Notes: generated from the sequence alone by a model not told the origin. 64,000 bases of DNA from Ariolimax columbianus (GCA_036924085.1 JAVGWX010000019.1:18486631-18550630); one strand, 5' to 3'; shown: positions 1 through 10,999, counted from the first letter of the stretch. Numbers and translations: made by a program.

Positions 1-535
1 CATGTTTTGTTTCACAACAATCATCCACTATTTTTATAGGTTATCTGTGCAGTCTAGAAGTGATACTTTTGGTCGGCGTCCATTTAAATGTGGAAATTAT
101 CCTTTTTCGTCAGCATCCACTTTAATATGAAAATTATACCATTGGTTCTCATCCACTTGATGTGGAAATCATATATTTGGTTATCATCCATTTATAAATC
201 ATCCGCTAGTCTAACAATAATCAACAGTCCGAAAGTCAACCATATATTCTAGATTTCATTGATGTATTTATAAGATATTTCCTGTGGTATAGAGATAAAC
301 TTCACATAATGAACAAATAGCTTAGCACTATTTACATTTGTTATTTTAGCCCACCTGTTTGGATATTGACATTCTTATAATATACTATGCCTGATGATCT
401 CTTTGTACCTGGACACCGAAGGTTGTGTTCAAGATATGACTCTTCTCTTCATCTCAACTTTTTTTCCTTGCTCCATCTTTCGAGTATCTCCGAAGAGAGG
501 CAAGTCCATTGTGTCCTACCACAATTGTGCTGCCA
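1..535. other. AT-rich sequence, nothing recognised (robo intron)
   Basis: Probably the intron preceding the CC1 exon. It has short imperfect repetition of phrases such as CATCCACTT with GGAAATTAT at about 80-190, perhaps an old tandem array. No exon or element recognised. Confidence 0.3.
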
Positions 536-539
536 AACA

Positions 540-890
540 TAGGCTATGTTCAGGGTGTGAGACAGCAAAATGAGATGTCTTCAAATGATCGTCTGCATCA
601 TCAAAAGAGATGGGTTGAGAAATGAGGCCATTTGCAAAATGGTTGATTCCATCCCACGTGTCAAATACATGTCCAGCGTCAGTCATCTCATGAGAATGTA
701 CCCTGATCAACAACCCCTGTGGGCATACAATGTCCAATGGTCAGGCTTCTTAGTGAGAGGGAGGCCGAGAGCTATGTGGAAAGAGGGTGAAAGATGATTC
801 TTCAGCGATACTGGATAACGGCGTCGGATGGTACACATCTGACCCAGGAGAGGCAACTTGGACTCCTAATTAGTGCACAAGTGGGCGGAT
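540..890 (+). mobile_element. non-LTR retrotransposon fragment, RT C-terminal tail
   Basis: In + frame from 570 the translation contains RNEAICKMVDSIP, HLMRMYPDQQP and RGRPRAMWKEGER, then continues past stops with GNLDS. This is the pattern of the region after the reverse transcriptase in RTE/Jockey-like LINEs (H-MRM ... GRPR-W). It is interrupted by stops and lacks the catalytic domain. It lies upstream of the CC1 exon. Confidence 0.6.
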
Positions 891-1054
891 AACTCTAACT
901 GTTCTTCTTTCAATTCAATGCATGTCTGGTTACATTCGTTATGGTCTTTCGTGACGATGGTCCTGTCAGTCGTTACTATATCTCGTACTGCAACTTTATC
1001 AGTTGTATTGTCGTTTGTGGCTTTTGCTACTTCTGACCATCTAATATGCTTTGT

Positions 1055-1290
1055 CTTTTTCTGCTTCTTTGTATGCTGTCAGACGAATTTAATTTGTTCA
1101 AAGAAAGCAGCCGTCATCCTGAGTCTGTTGACACTGCCAAAGAGCTGTCAAGTGTTGGCACTTGTGATGGCCACATATGCTTTCTCTGGTCCTCGTATGT
1201 CGGGCATTTTTGCAGCAGATGTTCAGGGGTCATTTTCCCAGTACCACAGGTGTATCCATCAGTAGCACCTATCTTCAGTTTATCTTTGTC
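1055..1290 (-). mobile_element. RNase H LINE family A, degenerate 3' fragment
   Basis: The reverse strand reads EHLLQKCPTYED and other parts of the family A C-terminus, with frameshifts. It is the most decayed family A copy here. It ends 100 bases before the CC1 exon. Confidence 0.6.
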
Positions 1291-1391
1291 TTATAAATCA
1301 TCACAATGTATTTGCCACAATTCTTATTATTATTGTTGTTGTGGTTACCAGTACCTACCTTATTGTGATTACTGATTGTTTTTTTATGAAG

Positions 1392-1609
1392 GCCCTTATG
1401 GAGGACTCCAATCAGATCTTGCTAGCCTCTTGGAGTGTGGTCACAAGGACGGGGCAGACTCTGGTCAGGTTTACAGCTCAGCAACCTCCATGCCGCAGAT
1501 GAAAACCTTTTACCAGCGGCCAGGACCTCCTTCATCTGTTGCTCCATATGCCACAACAACACTTATCAGCAAGGGAGCTAACACTGTTTCAAGACCGGGC
1601 CAGACTAGT
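1392..1609 (+). CDS. robo: robo exon with CC1 motif
   Basis: The first Robo exon in the window. It starts after AG at 1390-1391 with two bases of a split codon (phase 1) and ends before a strong GTGAGT donor at 1610, on a codon boundary. It encodes about 72 residues starting GPYGGLQSDL. The CC1 motif, APYATTTLI, is at 1541-1567; CC1 is the conserved Robo tail motif whose tyrosine is phosphorylated by Abl kinase, and that tyrosine is present. The flanking Ser/Pro/Thr-rich sequence is typical of the tail. A retroelement copy begins only about 40 bases after the donor. The acceptor (TTTTTTTATGAAG) has a pyrimidine run but is not ideal, so the 5' border is less certain than the 3' one. Confidence 0.88.
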
Positions 1610-1647
1610 GTGAGTTATCTGTTTTACATGATGTTATGGTTTTTGTT

Positions 1648-2396
1648 TGAATATAACACTGTCAGTGGCAACTGGAAAATTCTCAAGCAATTTCAGAGCG
1701 GAGGCAGAGGCACTGAAGGCTGCAGTAAAAGCAATGCTGACAGATGAAAGCAATGAAAGCCAGATAGTCCTGTTTACAGATGCCCTGGCCGTGGTTACAG
1801 CACTAAAAATACAGAACTTAATGATTTAAGAGCAGTAATCTGTCAACTATGCCAGCAGTCCGCACCAAAAAGAGTAGTGGTACAGTGGGTTCCATCCCAC
1901 TGTAACATCCAAGGCAACGAGGAGGCAGACAGACTGGCAAAAGAAGGTGCAAGACTACCACAACTAGACCCTAGTGTAACCTACAAAGAGTCAAAAAGGC
2001 TTATTAGAGCTAGATACATGACCAAATGGGAAACAGAACATACTGGCTTCACAAAAAACGATGCCTATTACCAGTTGAACAGAAGAGAGCAGGTCGTGGT
2101 CTTCAGACTTCGCACTGGCCACAATAGACTGAGGTATCACCTATTCAACAAATTGAAGATAGGTGGCACTGACGAATGCATTTGCGGTACTGGGAAAATG
2201 ACCGCTGAACATCTGCTGCAAAACTGCCCGACATACAAGGATCAGAGAAAGCAGATGTGGCCATCACCAGTGGCAACACTAGACAAGCTCTATGGCAGTG
2301 TCGACAGCCTCAGGATGACCGCTGCTTTTTAAAACAAAATAAAGGTTGACGTCTGAAAGCATAAGAAGAAGACGAAGAAGAAGAAGAAGAAGAAGT
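1648..2396 (+). mobile_element. RNase H LINE family A, 5'-truncated copy
   Basis: The translation follows ITLSVATGKFSSNFRAEAEAL, then after a small deletion QWVPSHCNIQGNEEADRLAK and so on to LRMTAAF, and ends in an AAG/GAC-rich simple repeat at 2368-2396. AEAEAL and GNEEADRL carry RNase H active-site acids. A 5' truncation plus a simple-repeat tail is the usual result of target-primed reverse transcription. Frame breaks near 1829 and a stop at 2330 show it is dead. Confidence 0.85.
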
Positions 2397-2682
2397 ATTC
2401 AATCAATGAAAACATTTTCAGCTCCCTCAACAAAATACACACCAAGCTATTAAATGTTAACCTGTCTATATCTGTTGAAGCTTTGAAACTGGGACAACCA
2501 ACCGAATGTCCAATCCTCATTACGACTTGCCTGGCAGATAGTGTTACTATTCTTTGCTTCCCTTCAGGCCTCGGTAACACCTCTGTTGGTTGTTCTAAAT
2601 TTTTCCATGTGTGTGTTGATGGGGAAATCAGCGATAGAATAAAGAAACAGTCAAGTGAAGTTAGTAAGAAATTATCAACAGT

Positions 2683-2850
2683 AACTTATGCAATGTTATG
2701 TCATATTGATATCACTGAACAATGGATAGACACATAGGTTAAGAAGTGGAAGTAAGATATATCAACTCTAAGTTATTCCATAATAAAAGTAATGGTTATG
2801 TAATATTATGCCATATTGATATCACTGAACTATGGACAGACTTAAAAGTG
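2683..2850 (+). repeat. two direct copies of a ~50-bp segment
   Basis: The segment with ATGCAATGTTATGTCATATT and TGATATCACTGAAC recurs about 114 bases downstream (2797-2845) with a few changes. Nothing else is recognised between the family A copy and the LINE L fragments. Confidence 0.6.
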
Positions 2851-2899
2851 ATCAGCCTCTTTCCACAAATGACTATGAATATGGATAATAATCTAAAAA

Positions 2900-2945
2900 T
2901 CTAACGTCTTTAAACTGGTTTAGAGGACTCTACAGAGTCTTCTTC
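2900..2945 (-). mobile_element. LINE family L 3'-end scrap
   Basis: CGTCTTTAAACTGGTTTAGA with ACTCTACAGAGTC is the 3' terminal signature of family L, cut off after about 45 bases and joined to a CTTCTTCTTC run resembling the family A tail. Confidence 0.5.
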
Positions 2946-3002
2946 TTCTTCATCGTACAGAGTCTAATAATTGTGGGTCTTATAGCTCACTGGTTATATG
3001 CA

Positions 3003-3510
3003 TTTCTTAACTTAACTTAACTTAACGTCTTTATACTGGTTTAGAAGACCCTGCAGAGTCTGTATACAACCAGTCACATTTACATCACCTTGCTCTAAAA
3101 GTTATGCGCATCCAGTTTATTCTTAAATGCATTAACTGTCCCTGCCTCCACTACCTCCCCTGGCAATGCATTCCAAGCAGACACCACTCTCTGACTAAAA
3201 AAATATTTCCTAATATCTAATCTGGACCTTTCTTTCAGCTTGTAGCTATGCCCTCGTGTTATTGTAGGTGGCTGTATTTTAAAAAACTTGTTATAGTCTA
3301 ATTTATCGATTCCTCTGATCATCTTATAAACCTGAATTAAGTCACCACGAATTCTTCTCTCTTCTAGACACTGTAGGCCGGTTTTTCTGAGTCGTTCCTC
3401 ATAACTGTAATTCTGGAATCCCACTATCATCTTTGTCGCTCTTTTTTGTATTCTTTCCAGTATGTTTATATCCCCTCTATGATAAGGACTCCACACCTGT
3501 ACACTCTCTG
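3003..3510 (-). mobile_element. LINE family L copy with intact 133-codon tail
   Basis: On the reverse strand 3095-3496 is open: MWSPYHRGDINILERIQKRA, then EERLRKTGLQCLEERRIRGD, ending AFKNKLDAHNF. This is the post-RT tail of CR1/L2-like LINEs (RRGDLI--YKI; N-LP--VV). The 3' end shows GACTC-TGCAG-type palindrome remnants and (TTAAG)3 at 3009-3024, which I take as the tail repeat. It is the best preserved tail of this family here. Confidence 0.82.
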
Positions 3511-3544
3511 GTGATCCTTCTTGGCCAAATACTGCTTGATTTCT

Positions 3545-3835
3545 AACAACTGTAATCTGAAGATGGCATATTAATGTATTATGCTGACAATCAATGAACT
3601 CTGATCAACCCCATTCGGAACATAGGTCCTCAACAAATTATCACCATGTGCTTCCAGCTGCTCCAACTCTATCCATGACCAGCCAGAAGCTCTCTGTATA
3701 TTTGCTTTCACTTCCCATCTCCAGGTGTGTCGAGGACTACCTATTTTTATCTTTCCCACTAGGTTCCAGGGCAGACACTATCGACTAATGCAACCAGTAT
3801 CCCTCCTAAAATGTGACCTATCTATCCCAATTGTC
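3545..3835 (-). mobile_element. non-LTR retrotransposon tail fragment
   Basis: Reverse-strand frame 3571-3759 reads GSPRHTWRWEVKANIQRASG, WSWIELEQLEAHGDN, YVPNGVDQSS: the GRPR-TWRR-E ... W--L--LA-DR ... L-P pattern at the end of RTE-like LINE proteins. No catalytic part remains. Confidence 0.6.
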
Positions 3836-4354
3836 TCTTCTTCACCGACAGTTGGTTTGATCTGTGACACAGGTTGACACTTGTGACTTTATCATTACCA
3901 CTTCAAGCAAGCTAAAGTAAATTTGAAATGATTTGTGGGTAGTCATCAGAATTATCATCAGTTGCTCTGACGACTGACATAAGCAATATCAGCTATTATG
4001 AGTTTAAATCTCAGACCACAAAAACCTGATGTTTGGAGAAATACTTTTAGTTTGAAAGAACTCTCTAGAAACAATGCCCCAAGTATTATATAAAGGAGTG
4101 CTTTCTAGGATGGTTTTATCTGTGGGATACACGAGAATGAGACTACTGCCACACTGAGAGCATGTTGTAAAAGGCATCATCTTACAGTGCTCTCTAACCT
4201 CTTTCTAGTAGAACACCGTACCTCATGAGCGAGATGAAGATATACCAGAACAAAAGAATAAATAACTGTTTTCCCCAAAGTTCAGGAGAAGAATTTGCTT
4301 GTTAAAGATGTTGCTGATGTACTTGAAATGATCACTTGTGTTATCCATCCTCAG
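3836..4354. other. robo intron, nothing recognised
   Basis: AT-rich intron sequence leading to the acceptor at 4354. I see no exon, element or clear repeat. Confidence 0.4.
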
Positions 4355-4502
4355 GGTGTCGACTCTGGCTTCAGACCTATCAACCATGCTTATGTCCACT
4401 CAAGTGCCAGTGGGTCAGGTGACAGCTGCCAGAAGCCTGAGATGAGGTCCAGTGACTCTAACACAGACAATTCTAGGCCAAACACAGGTCACTACTCCTA
4501 TG
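4355..4502 (+). CDS. robo: robo exon with GSGDS block
   Basis: Acceptor CCATCCTCAG ends at 4354 and donor ATG|GTATGC starts at 4503. The exon enters in phase 0, as the preceding exon requires, and leaves in phase 1. It encodes 49 residues starting GVDSGFRPINHAYV. The segment ASGSGDSCQKPE corresponds to the GSGDSGEKHWKP segment that follows CC1 in vertebrate Robo1, which fixes both identity and frame. The rest is Ser/Asn/Thr-rich. A weaker alternative donor (CACAG|GTCACT) lies at 4488, but it would not fit the following exon phase as well. Confidence 0.85.
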
Positions 4503-4599
4503 GTATGCATGCCCTTCCCCGCTTTATTAACACACTAACTCATTAACATGACTGAGGTCCAAGAAGAACAAAGTGATAGTATTATAAATTATTATTATG

Positions 4600-4960
4600 T
4601 CAGAGGAAAATGGGCTGATCAACACACCCCACTTCTGAAAAGAAAAAAGACAGCTACTACAATATAACTAGAGAAGAGCAAGTCGTCATCTTCAGACTGA
4701 GAACTGGGCATAATAGATTCTAGGGTCATCTTTACAACAAAATGAGGATTGGGACATGGCATGTGTCCATATGGGGAGCATGCCATGACCATGGGCCATC
4801 CTCCAAATATGCATGCTCACACAGGAAGAGTGAGAACAATGTTGGCCTCACCAAACAGGTGAGAATCAAAAGCTGTACTGAGATAAAACAGCTTCACAAA
4901 TAAAGGTGGCCTTTGTCAGAGAAAGCAGGACCTTTATATGAGGATGACCAATGAAGAGAA
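4600..4960 (+). mobile_element. divergent RNase H LINE (family B) fragment
   Basis: The + strand gives KWADQHTPLLKRKDSYYNIT, then REEQVVIFRLRTGHNRF, a stop, then GHLYNKMRIGT. The same order as family A (YYQLNRREQVVVFRLRTGHN ... LFNKLKIG) but much diverged, closest to the copy at 52585-53040. Confidence 0.6.
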
Positions 4961-5177
4961 AAGAAGATATATTACTAGAAGAAACGCAGTGAAAAGATAA
5001 GGAAACCCTTCAGAAAGTTAGAACAATGACATTTGTAGACAGACAGACACAACTATGTGGTTTGAACATATAACAAAAATGTCTCAAAACTTGATCAGCA
5101 AAGCTTCATGGCAAGACAAAGATCAAGAAAAAATAGATTGACAGTGTTAAAGGAACACTACAGAAGCATCGACTGAG

Positions 5178-5253
5178 AATAACAATAGCCACACAGACAA
5201 CAATAGCCACACAGATAACAATAGCCACACAGATAACAATAGCCACAGATGAT
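5178..5253 (+). repeat. 20-bp tandem array, ~4 copies
   Basis: Unit ACAATAGCCACACAGATAAC, head to tail with few changes. Confidence 0.8.
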
Positions 5254-5384
5254 AACCAGAATAAAATTGTGTTTAGGTATTGCCACTAAGTAAGTAGTAT
5301 TTGTCTCTCACCATTGGTATTGTTCAAAAGAAATGTAGTCCAACACAAAAATACAAATCTTCAACTCTCAAATGAAGTCAGAGA

Positions 5385-5720
5385 TCAAGATGCTGAGCAG
5401 CGCATGAGCTGCAGTGGTCAGTGACCCATAGCTCATTGCTAGCGTCAGGACCAGCGAACCAGAGCTGCCAAGACCCTTCTACACCTCCACGCGGTGATCC
5501 TGGATAACAGGCTGCAGCAGGACAGACTGGCTAAGGAGAAGGGATCGAAGAGGGAATGCTAACCCAGTACTCAAAAAATGCTTCCTGAAGTCGATGTGTT
5601 GGACCAAAAGGTGCAAATATCGCAGTCAAGCTGTAAACTATGACACAACGCATTCCGTTCTCTGGACTACATTCTGCTACTCAAGCCCTTTCAAGGTTTG
5701 GTAACGAGAGATTGAGAATG
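5385..5720 (+). repeat. dispersed family E copy, coding-like
   Basis: The + strand reads DAEQRMSCSG, AAKTLLHLHAVILDNRLQQD, and VLDQKVQISQS with a frameshift, collinear with the reverse-strand frame at 50690-51016. I do not recognise the protein. Family E occurs at least seven times in the window, mostly far more decayed. Confidence 0.55.
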
Positions 5721-5879
5721 AACCAAGCCAAGCCAAATGAAGTCAGTTCAATTGTATGGCCCCGAATCACTGATAACAACAAAAATAACAACCTAAAAGG
5801 TACAGACGCTTATAAATTGATGCCCTCCCAGAATAAAGAGATTGAAATGGTAGGATAAGATTACTAACTTGAAACTGTT

Positions 5880-6180
5880 GGAAAGAAGCAGACATAAAAG
5901 TAGAGCATGACATGAGTAGAAGGCACATGCATTGGATAGGACGCACATTAAGAACCATCTGATGGCTTTACAAGACTCTCTGTTTTGGTATCTCCAAAAC
6001 AAAAACTAGTAGAGGTAGACAAAAACACATCTGAAAAATAGCTCACGGTAGAAAGGAAACAAGGAAGACATGGACAGAGTTGAAATGGGTGGCCCAGGGC
6101 GGGAGGACTTAGCATGAAATTATGAAATACTTGAGCTCTATGGAGATTTTTAATGTTTCTATTGATTGGTGTTGTTTTGC
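5880..6180 (+). mobile_element. non-LTR retrotransposon tail fragment
   Basis: The + strand gives HWIGRTLRTI, LYKTLCFGISKTKTSRGR, TRKTWTELKWVAQGGRT with stops. It fits the W-GH-LR ... RGRP---W ... W-EL---AQDR--WR tail of endonuclease/RT LINEs. Confidence 0.6.
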
Positions 6181-6289
6181 TGCAGTCCCTGAGATACTAA
6201 CCTGGTCGTGACACTAGTAACAAATTGTGCACTTGTTTAACTATTTGCTTCTGTAACTTGTAAAGCATTTGTTGGTGTTATTGTTTTTG

Positions 6290-7075
6290 TTGTAACTTAA
6301 CATAACATCTTTATACTCGTTTAGAAGAATCATCAAAGTCTGTATACAACCAGTTACATTCCATTACCCTGCTCTAAAAGCTATTTGCATCCAATGTATT
6401 CTTAAATGCATAAACCGACTGTGTCTCCACTACCTCCTGGGGCAATGCATTCCAAGCATTCACCTCTCTCTGACTAACAACATATTCCCTAATATCTAAT
6501 CTGGACCTTTCTTTAGTTAATGTGTGTCTGTGCCCTCTTGTTCTTGTAGGTGGTTGTATTTTGAAAAACATGTTATAGTCTAATTTAACCTTTCCTATGA
6601 TTATTTTATAAACCTATATCAAGTCGCCTTGAATTCTTCTCTTTTCTAGATACTGTAGGACAGTTTATCCTCATAACTGAAATTCTGGAATCCAACTATC
6701 ATTTCTGTCACTCTTCTTTGTATCATTTCCAGCAAGTTTATAACTCTTCTACAATAAGGATTTCACACCTGTACACAGTACTCCAATTTAGGTCTAACTT
6801 ATGCTTTATACAGTTTGACAATCACTTCTTTACTAACATTGCATTTGCCTTATTCACTGCTACCTGGACTTCCTCACTCAATTTACCTGAATGCTCTATT
6901 ATAACCAATTGGTCCATTTCCTTATCTATCATTATAATTTTGTTTTTGCCTATTCTGTAATTATATTCCATATTGGATCTACCCATGTTGATGACTACAT
7001 TTATCTATATTAAACCCCATTTGCCATCTCACAGACCATTATCAAATTTTATCTAAATCCAACCTCAATATGTGT
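6290..7075 (-). mobile_element. LINE family L, longest copy
   Basis: Besides the tail region ([30 protein letters not shown]), the reverse strand continues upstream with LYKA-VRPKLEYCVQV-NPY and WSVRWQMGFNIDKC, the thumb and connection region after the RT palm. It therefore reaches further 5' than the other copies. Many stops and small indels. The 3' end with TTAAGTTA is at about 6295. Confidence 0.72.
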
Positions 7076-8040
7076 GTGTGTTAGTTTCTGAGATGCAAGA
7101 AGATCAAGGTGAAAATGTTGAGACTCACCTATTTCAGGGTATGATGGGTGTCTTGTCAACTCTTGAATTTGCCACAAAGCACTGATAGTGTTTTTTACAA
7201 GATTGGCAGATCTGTTAGTTTCCACTGCAAACGTATTTATTACATCTACATAAACAAACTAAACAGATCTACTTAAGATAAATATGTTGCAACACATGAA
7301 CTTCATTACCCTTAATAATTGGATAATCTTCAAATCCGAGCGACAAAGAGAATACATTTTTCCAAAATTCACTTTAAAATTCAACAAGCCATTTTTCAGG
7401 TTGAAACCTGAGCACCTTGTCGTGTGATCTCGTCTTGGCAAGAAAAAGAATACTTCTGCTGTATTAGATTATGGGTACTCTCAGTGCTATTTCTCTTTGA
7501 AATTTTTTTTTTATCCTTTATCTTTACATTACTTACGTAGCCTTGTATTCAATTTGGATTTTTCTTCCTCCCTATTTATCTAGTCTGTCTTTTCATTACC
7601 ATGTAACTTACAGTGTGCAGGAATCCACTCTACTTAAATTATAGCTATACTAGTAATATGTTACATGTCTGTTATTTCTAAAGAACCTGTATTGATCCTA
7701 GGACTGGACACATTCCAGTCTACCCAGATGTAAATGGGTGTGGTAGATACAATTAGAGAGAAGGCAAGTAAAGGGATGGTTCATCAAAACTTCAAAAATT
7801 GATTTTAAACAAATCAACTGAAACCTAACACAATGAACTTTCTTAACACTTCATCTCTGATGGTTGTCTGCTATAGGAATATTTTTTTTTTACCCTTGTC
7901 TGCACAGGCTTGTTACATTAGCCTAGTTTCACTACACACTGTGGGTGATGAGCTCAAAGACAAGCAGCCTTTATTCATCACCGCAAAAGATCCTTTCAGT
8001 AAACCTCAGCAATGTGGATAAACTCTGTAGTGATAATGTG
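7076..8040. other. robo intron; one SINE-3 scrap
   Basis: AT-rich intron sequence. At about 7715-7770 CTACCCAGATGTAAATGGGT resembles the shared SINE domain. Nothing else recognised. Confidence 0.35.
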
Positions 8041-8042
8041 TG

Positions 8043-8190
8043 GGTTGTGGTAGTTACTAACATACTAGTAGCATGACCAGTCATCTAACCATCTTGAGGT
8101 TGTCTGATATCACTGTGGTTGTGTATAGTTAATTACTAACAAAATAGTGGCATGCCAGTCATCTAACCATCCTGGAGTTGTCTGATACCA
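8043..8190 (+). repeat. ~88-bp tandem duplication, 2 copies
   Basis: GTAGTTACTAACATACTAG and CAGTCATCTAACCATC followed by GAGGTTGTCTGATA recur once with small changes. Confidence 0.65.
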
Positions 8191-8559
8191 CTTATATAGA
8201 CTATACTGGTCCTGTTAATATAGTGTAAATGTACTTTACTTTTTGATGATTTTGTGTTATCGTATATTGTTCATGTTGTTTCGTCTAGTTTCCAAATGCA
8301 GAGATGTTTTGCTCCTTAATAGCCACGTGCATCCAAATATAGTGTATGTTTTATTTTTTAATGCGGTTACTTCCCATTAACGGTGCAACCTTGCTGTTTC
8401 ATTAATATGAACAGAAGGAATTTGGTGTTATGAGTTGTGCCACTAACTGCTTTGCTACACGTTCCCTCCCCTCCTCTGTGCCTCTGTAGTGTAAATGTAT
8501 CTAACCCGGTGTTCTTAACCAGGGACTTCCATATCCCTTGGGGGTATGGATCTCAGGAG

Positions 8560-8845
8560 TTTCTGTTAGATTTGCCGTTTTTCTATATTCTTCTTCAGCA
8601 ATCACATTCTGAAAAGAATGTTGTGTCGTAGTTTACAGTGATGCTGCATTATCTGTGCTGTTCGGCCCGACACAGCCAGTTTGGGTATTGGGTTTGCTTT
8701 CCAACTCCAATCCCAATTCTCTTGCTAAACTACACAGGTGAGTCTGTTTCCAAGGTCACAGTTTTGAAACAAATTAGAGTCTCGTTGACCCAGATGCAGC
8801 TCATCACCTGTGCTGCAACTTCGGCCTCTTTTTTATATAAATAAA
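8560..8845 (-). repeat. dispersed family E copy, degenerate
   Basis: TTCTTCAGCAATCACATTCTG and CTGTGCTGTTCGGCCCGACA align with the same places in the copies at 14435 and 50690. No open frame is kept. Confidence 0.5.
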
Positions 8846-8865
8846 TATGACAAAAACCTGTGTAA

Positions 8866-8945
8866 CTAATAAGACCAATGTAACCTTCCAAATTTGTCAT
8901 AAAAGGTGACTAAACAGGGTTGCACATGGGGCTAGCAACCCCATC
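8866..8945 (-). repeat. dispersed family F copy
   Basis: TGTAACCTTCCAAATTTGTC, TAAAAGGTGACTAAA and GGGGCTAGCAACCCC recur (often partly and in either orientation) near 23290, 24440, 27080, 35660, 36080, 37610, 40100, 60085 and 61010. The nature of the family is unknown; it may be part of a SINE or of a LINE UTR. Confidence 0.5.
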
Positions 8946-8983
8946 ATGTAACGCCATTACTATTGACACTACCACTATAAATG

Positions 8984-9072
8984 TGCATATCACCTGTAAA
9001 ATACTCAGGTACATGTCACCTGTAAAATGCTCAGGTACATATCACCTGTAAAATGCGCAGGAATATATCACA
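8984..9072 (+). repeat. 26-bp tandem array, ~3 copies (left of exon)
   Basis: Unit CAGGTACATATCACCTGTAAAATGCT. The same unit recurs at 9892-9967, beyond the 66-bp robo exon. Confidence 0.8.
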
Positions 9073-9263
9073 TTATAAAAGGACAACTGTAATAAGGGCC
9101 CTATACCTCATATGAAGCATAACGCTCAATCATCCTTACCTGCTAAACTTCAAAGCAAGATCAGTAGATAGGAGAGAAATATAGAAGAGAAAGATGCACA
9201 GATTTGTGGAGCTGTCTGCTTTTTATGCTTATAAATTATGTGTATGTCCATTTCTAGCAGCAG

Positions 9264-9329
9264 GATGCCCACATGAGCACTGTGAAGGGATGACCAGCCC
9301 AGGTAGTGACAGCGGGAGTCTAACTACAG
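9264..9329 (+). CDS. robo: robo 66-bp cassette exon
   Basis: A small exon between a CTAGCAGCAG acceptor and a CTACAG|GTTAGT donor. It enters and leaves in phase 1, encodes 22 residues (GCPHEHCEGMTSPGSDSGSL then TT) and keeps the frame whether included or skipped. It supplies the G that makes the first codon of the next exon GAT. The acceptor has two adjacent AG choices (TAG/CAG and CAG/CAG), so small NAGNAG variants are possible. No known Robo motif is in it; support is the phase match, good splice sites and Gly/Ser composition like its neighbours. Copies of the same 26-bp minisatellite lie on both sides. Confidence 0.62.
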
Positions 9330-9417
9330 GTTAGTTTCTCTCCACATTTTTTCATTAACCTCGTATCGTTTTCTCCTTATTATTCTATCCATATCATCTG
9401 CATTTGTTTCTGTCATA

Positions 9418-9890
9418 CTTAACTTAATATAACATCTTTATACTGGTTTAGAAGACTGCAGAGTCTGTATACAACCAGTTTCTTTTACTTCACTTGATCT
9501 AAAATATATCTATGCACATACATTTTATCCTGCCTCCACTATTTTTATGTGGCGATGCATTCCAAGCATTCACCACTCTCTGACTAAACAAATATTTCCT
9601 AATATCTAACCTGGACCTTTCTTTAATTAATTTGTAGCTGGGTCTTCTTGTTCTTGAAGGGGGCTGTACATTGTAAAACTTGTTATAGTATAATTTATCC
9701 TTTCTGGTGATTATCTTATAAACCTGTGTTAAATCACCTTGAATTCTTCTCTTTTCTAGACACTTTAGGCTGGTTTTTCTGAGTCTTTCCTCATAACTTT
9801 AATTCTGAAATCCCACTATCAGTTTTGTTCTTTGAATTGAATTCTTCCCAGCATATTCCACTCTATGATAAGGACCCCACACCTGAACAC
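9418..9890 (-). mobile_element. LINE family L copy
   Basis: Starts with the 3' signature (CTTAACTTAATATAAC, CTTTATACTGGTTTAGAAGA) and runs to the CCCACACCTGAACACAG region. Frame broken. Inserted 90 bases after the 66-bp robo exon, and bordered on its far side by the 26-bp array. Confidence 0.75.
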
Positions 9891-9891
9891 A

Positions 9892-9967
9892 GGAACATTA
9901 TCACTTGTCAAATACTAAGGTACATATCACCTGTACAATGCTCAGGTACATATCACCTGTAAAATGT
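9892..9967 (+). repeat. 26-bp tandem array (right of exon)
   Basis: Nearly three copies of the unit found at 8984-9072, directly joined to the 5' end of the LINE copy. Confidence 0.75.
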
Positions 9968-9969
9968 CT

Positions 9970-10990
9970 GTCATCATCAAGTGACATGGACGATCAATTC
10001 CTTCCACATTCAGCACTTCAGATGTTTTTTATTTTCTCATCCAATTTTTCATGGCATCTCAAAATGTGATTGTTGTCTATGTTGCCCTAGCGATTTGGTC
10101 TTTTGTATTGTTACCAAGTATTCCAGGCACTCATTCTTGGTTATGTTCTGTTCTGTTCCTAAGAATTGACTTCACTGGACTCCAGACATACCCATATGTG
10201 CTCAGTGACTATGTGGAGAAGGGTGTGAATACTGATAGTTACTGTAGCTCATTGATTGTACACACTTCTGCTTCATCCTCTCTTGCATCCCAGTCCACTC
10301 GAACCTCGTTTGATATAAAAGATTTCCAGTCTGTGAATTGCAAATTCATCTATTACAGTGTCATCATCTGACAGGTGGTGATTGATAGACTTCAAAATGT
10401 CACTCCCCTCCATATCTAGTGCAGTCGTAATTGGTGGCTGTGAACCCAGAATGTCAGTTCTTTTTGTTGTCCTGAACCCAAGAGAGTGACCAAGGCAGTA
10501 GATTGATACCATCACCTGCAGGTTTGATGCCTCGCAGCTGTCATCCATTCATGCCTTAGTCAGCCTTTCTGTACCTTCCTAAGTAAGAAGTTGGATTCTG
10601 ACATGATGACTGCCCCTGTTAAAAAGGTCCCAGATAGCTATCTCAGAGCTGCAGTCACTGCTTCCATCGTCATTCTTGTATTGATTATGTGTCCAATAAA
10701 CCTTGCCAACTTCTTGTAAATTTAGTTAGCAGTGTTATTTTGACACAGTTATCTTGTAAAATATCTTTGCTATATTTGTTGTAGTTGTCTATTGTATTTG
10801 TAATAGTTGCCCATCACAAGCAAAGATGACAACAACATCTGACTTGTGATGTGAGATGCGAAATAAGCCTTCATTTTTTTTCTTCAGATTTTTTGTTGTT
10901 GCTGGTCTAATGCAGTAACGTGCGCTTAGATTAGATTATTAAAGTGGGAAAGATTTGCACTGCGTCAGCCTCCCTCTCATTCCATGTTAC
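9970..10990. other. robo intron, no element assigned
   Basis: A 91-codon frame on the reverse strand (10273-10548) includes SGLGCKRG and DMEGSDILKSINHHLSDDD; I cannot link it to a family and see no splice support. At 10795-10870 AGTTGCCCATCACAAGCAAA resembles the first bases of family D. Confidence 0.3.
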
Positions 10991-10999
10991 CTTAATATG

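Noticed and set aside
873..1265. 130-codon + strand frame before the CC1 exon
   Set aside because: It is largely the antisense of a decayed RNase H LINE fragment.
10273..10548. 91-codon reverse-strand frame
   Set aside because: Not linked to any family by eye, and no promoter, splice or neighbour evidence; left as unassigned intron.
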